This document shows, piece by piece, positions 63,624 to 64,000 of a stretch of DNA of 64,000 bases. Each line of letters begins with the position of its first letter. Within the stretch, counting starts at the first letter, position 1. Below the pieces are notes generated by a model that searched no databases, had not been told where the DNA came from, and saw only the letters and a program-made list of their open reading frames with translations. Both the position numbers and the translations under genes were made by a program. Origin of the DNA: an uncultured Clostridiaceae bacterium. GTDB taxonomy: Bacteria; Bacillota; Clostridia; TANB77; CAG-508. The stretch spans positions 394,161 through 458,160 of the forward strand of contig CAMPYH010000001.1 in assembly GCA_946998225.1 (NCBI GenBank), given 5' to 3'.

Positions 63624-64000
63624 ATGAATAAAAAAATATATACTAAGATAATTATTTTGTTAATAGTAGCAGTTTTAGTATCTTTAGGAACATATGTGTA
63701 TGCACTTGAAGGTAAAATTACAGAAGACTCTGTAAACTTTAGAAGTGAACCAAAAATAGATGGAGAAAATGTAATGGGTTCATTTAAAAAAGGTGATATA
63801 GTAGAGATAATATCTAAAGATAATGTTTGGCTTAAAGTAAAAGATGAAAAAGGTAGAGTTGGTTATGCATCTCGTAAATATATAGAAGAAATAACAGAAG
63901 AGAATAAAAAGCCAAAAAAAGAAGAACCAAAAACAGGTGAAGATAAAAAAGAAGAAATGTCAAATTTAAATCTTAAATTGAAGCATAGAACTCAAGCCCC
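63624..64000 (+). CDS. Partial secreted SH3-domain protein (runs off the right edge)
   Basis: 125 codons are visible. N-terminal signal peptide (helix about 9-27, with TYVYALEG near the cleavage site), then a bacterial SH3_3 domain: ITEDSVNFRSEPKIDGENVM, FKKGDIVEIISK, WLKVKDEKGRVGYASRKYI. A Lys/Glu/Pro linker follows. Such SH3 domains bind peptidoglycan stems and usually precede an amidase or peptidase domain, here beyond the window. GAGG about ten bases upstream. Confidence 0.8.
   Translation, partial: MNKKIYTKIIILLIVAVLVSLGTYVYALEGKITEDSVNFRSEPKIDGENVMGSFKKGDIVEIISKDNVWLKVKDEKGRVGYASRKYIEEITEENKKPKKEEPKTGEDKKEEMSNLNLKLKHRTQA

Noticed and set aside
1..64000. Genetic code with UGA as Trp
   Set aside because: All recognisable conserved genes are full length with TGG as the only Trp codon, so standard decoding fits. 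Only the absence of TGA stops is reported.

Overview
The window is 64 kb of very AT-rich bacterial DNA (mostly about 27-32% G+C by eye). It carries about 51 protein genes and no rRNA, tRNA, IS element, prophage or CRISPR array that I could see. Strong AGGAGG-type ribosome sites, rpsB-tsf, rpsO/pnp, gmk with an omega-like gene, plsX, dprA, SipW-type (Ser/His) signal peptidases, TasA/camelysin-like exported proteins and a sortase-type surface protein point to a Gram-positive Bacillota cell, probably an uncultured low-GC Clostridia-like lineage (inference). Standard UAA/UAG stops work throughout, but none of the 49 visible stop codons is TGA.

Region 1 (1-21170) is an envelope or extracellular-fibre locus. 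It holds up to six short exported proteins with TasA/camelysin-like N-termini (1-167, 300-1148, 1267-2253, 15354-15953, 16627-17247, 17273-18277). With them are two signal peptidases with an intact Ser/His dyad (12723-13400, 16029-16556), a third homologue in which the His is Pro (14756-15352), and a 2802-residue secreted protein with GLUG-like repeats and about 25 GGG-type beta-solenoid repeats. Two coiled-coil proteins (2587-4224, 18310-19488) and a membrane-anchored McrB/MoxR-type AAA+ ATPase (19547-21094) complete it. The best-expressed-looking gene, 1267-2253, has its own promoter, RBS and terminator and is the likely major subunit.

Region 2 (21220-32580) is housekeeping: dprA, rpsO, a LiaF-like/DUF4097-like pair, pnp, plsX, two small membrane proteins, and miaB overlapping mutS. 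A cluster of DnaA-box-like sequences lies in front of plsX.

Region 3 (32701-35862) is a surface protein with two copies of a roughly 330-residue module, Cna-B-like stalks and an LPMSG sorting signal. Each module ends in a hypervariable block of about 200 bp, far richer in G+C than the rest of the gene. Between the two blocks, most amino-acid replacements change codon positions 1 and 2 and keep the third base (T or C). This is the pattern expected of diversity-generating retroelement (DGR) variable regions. No reverse transcriptase or template repeat is visible in the window. I regard this as its most exciting feature.

Region 4 (36105-64000) mixes housekeeping genes and small envelope proteins: a GNAT acetyltransferase, an M20 peptidase, a tandem pair of membrane-anchored paralogues, alpha-glucan phosphorylase, a WG-repeat-like membrane protein, a CPBP protease, omega/gmk/YjdF-like, rpsB-tsf, an AMP-ligase with a degraded A3 motif, a GH57 branching enzyme with a DUF4912 partner, ksgA, deoD, a membrane-anchored FGE-like protein, aspS and a truncated SH3-domain protein. 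Phosphorylase and GH57 enzyme together indicate storage-glucan metabolism.
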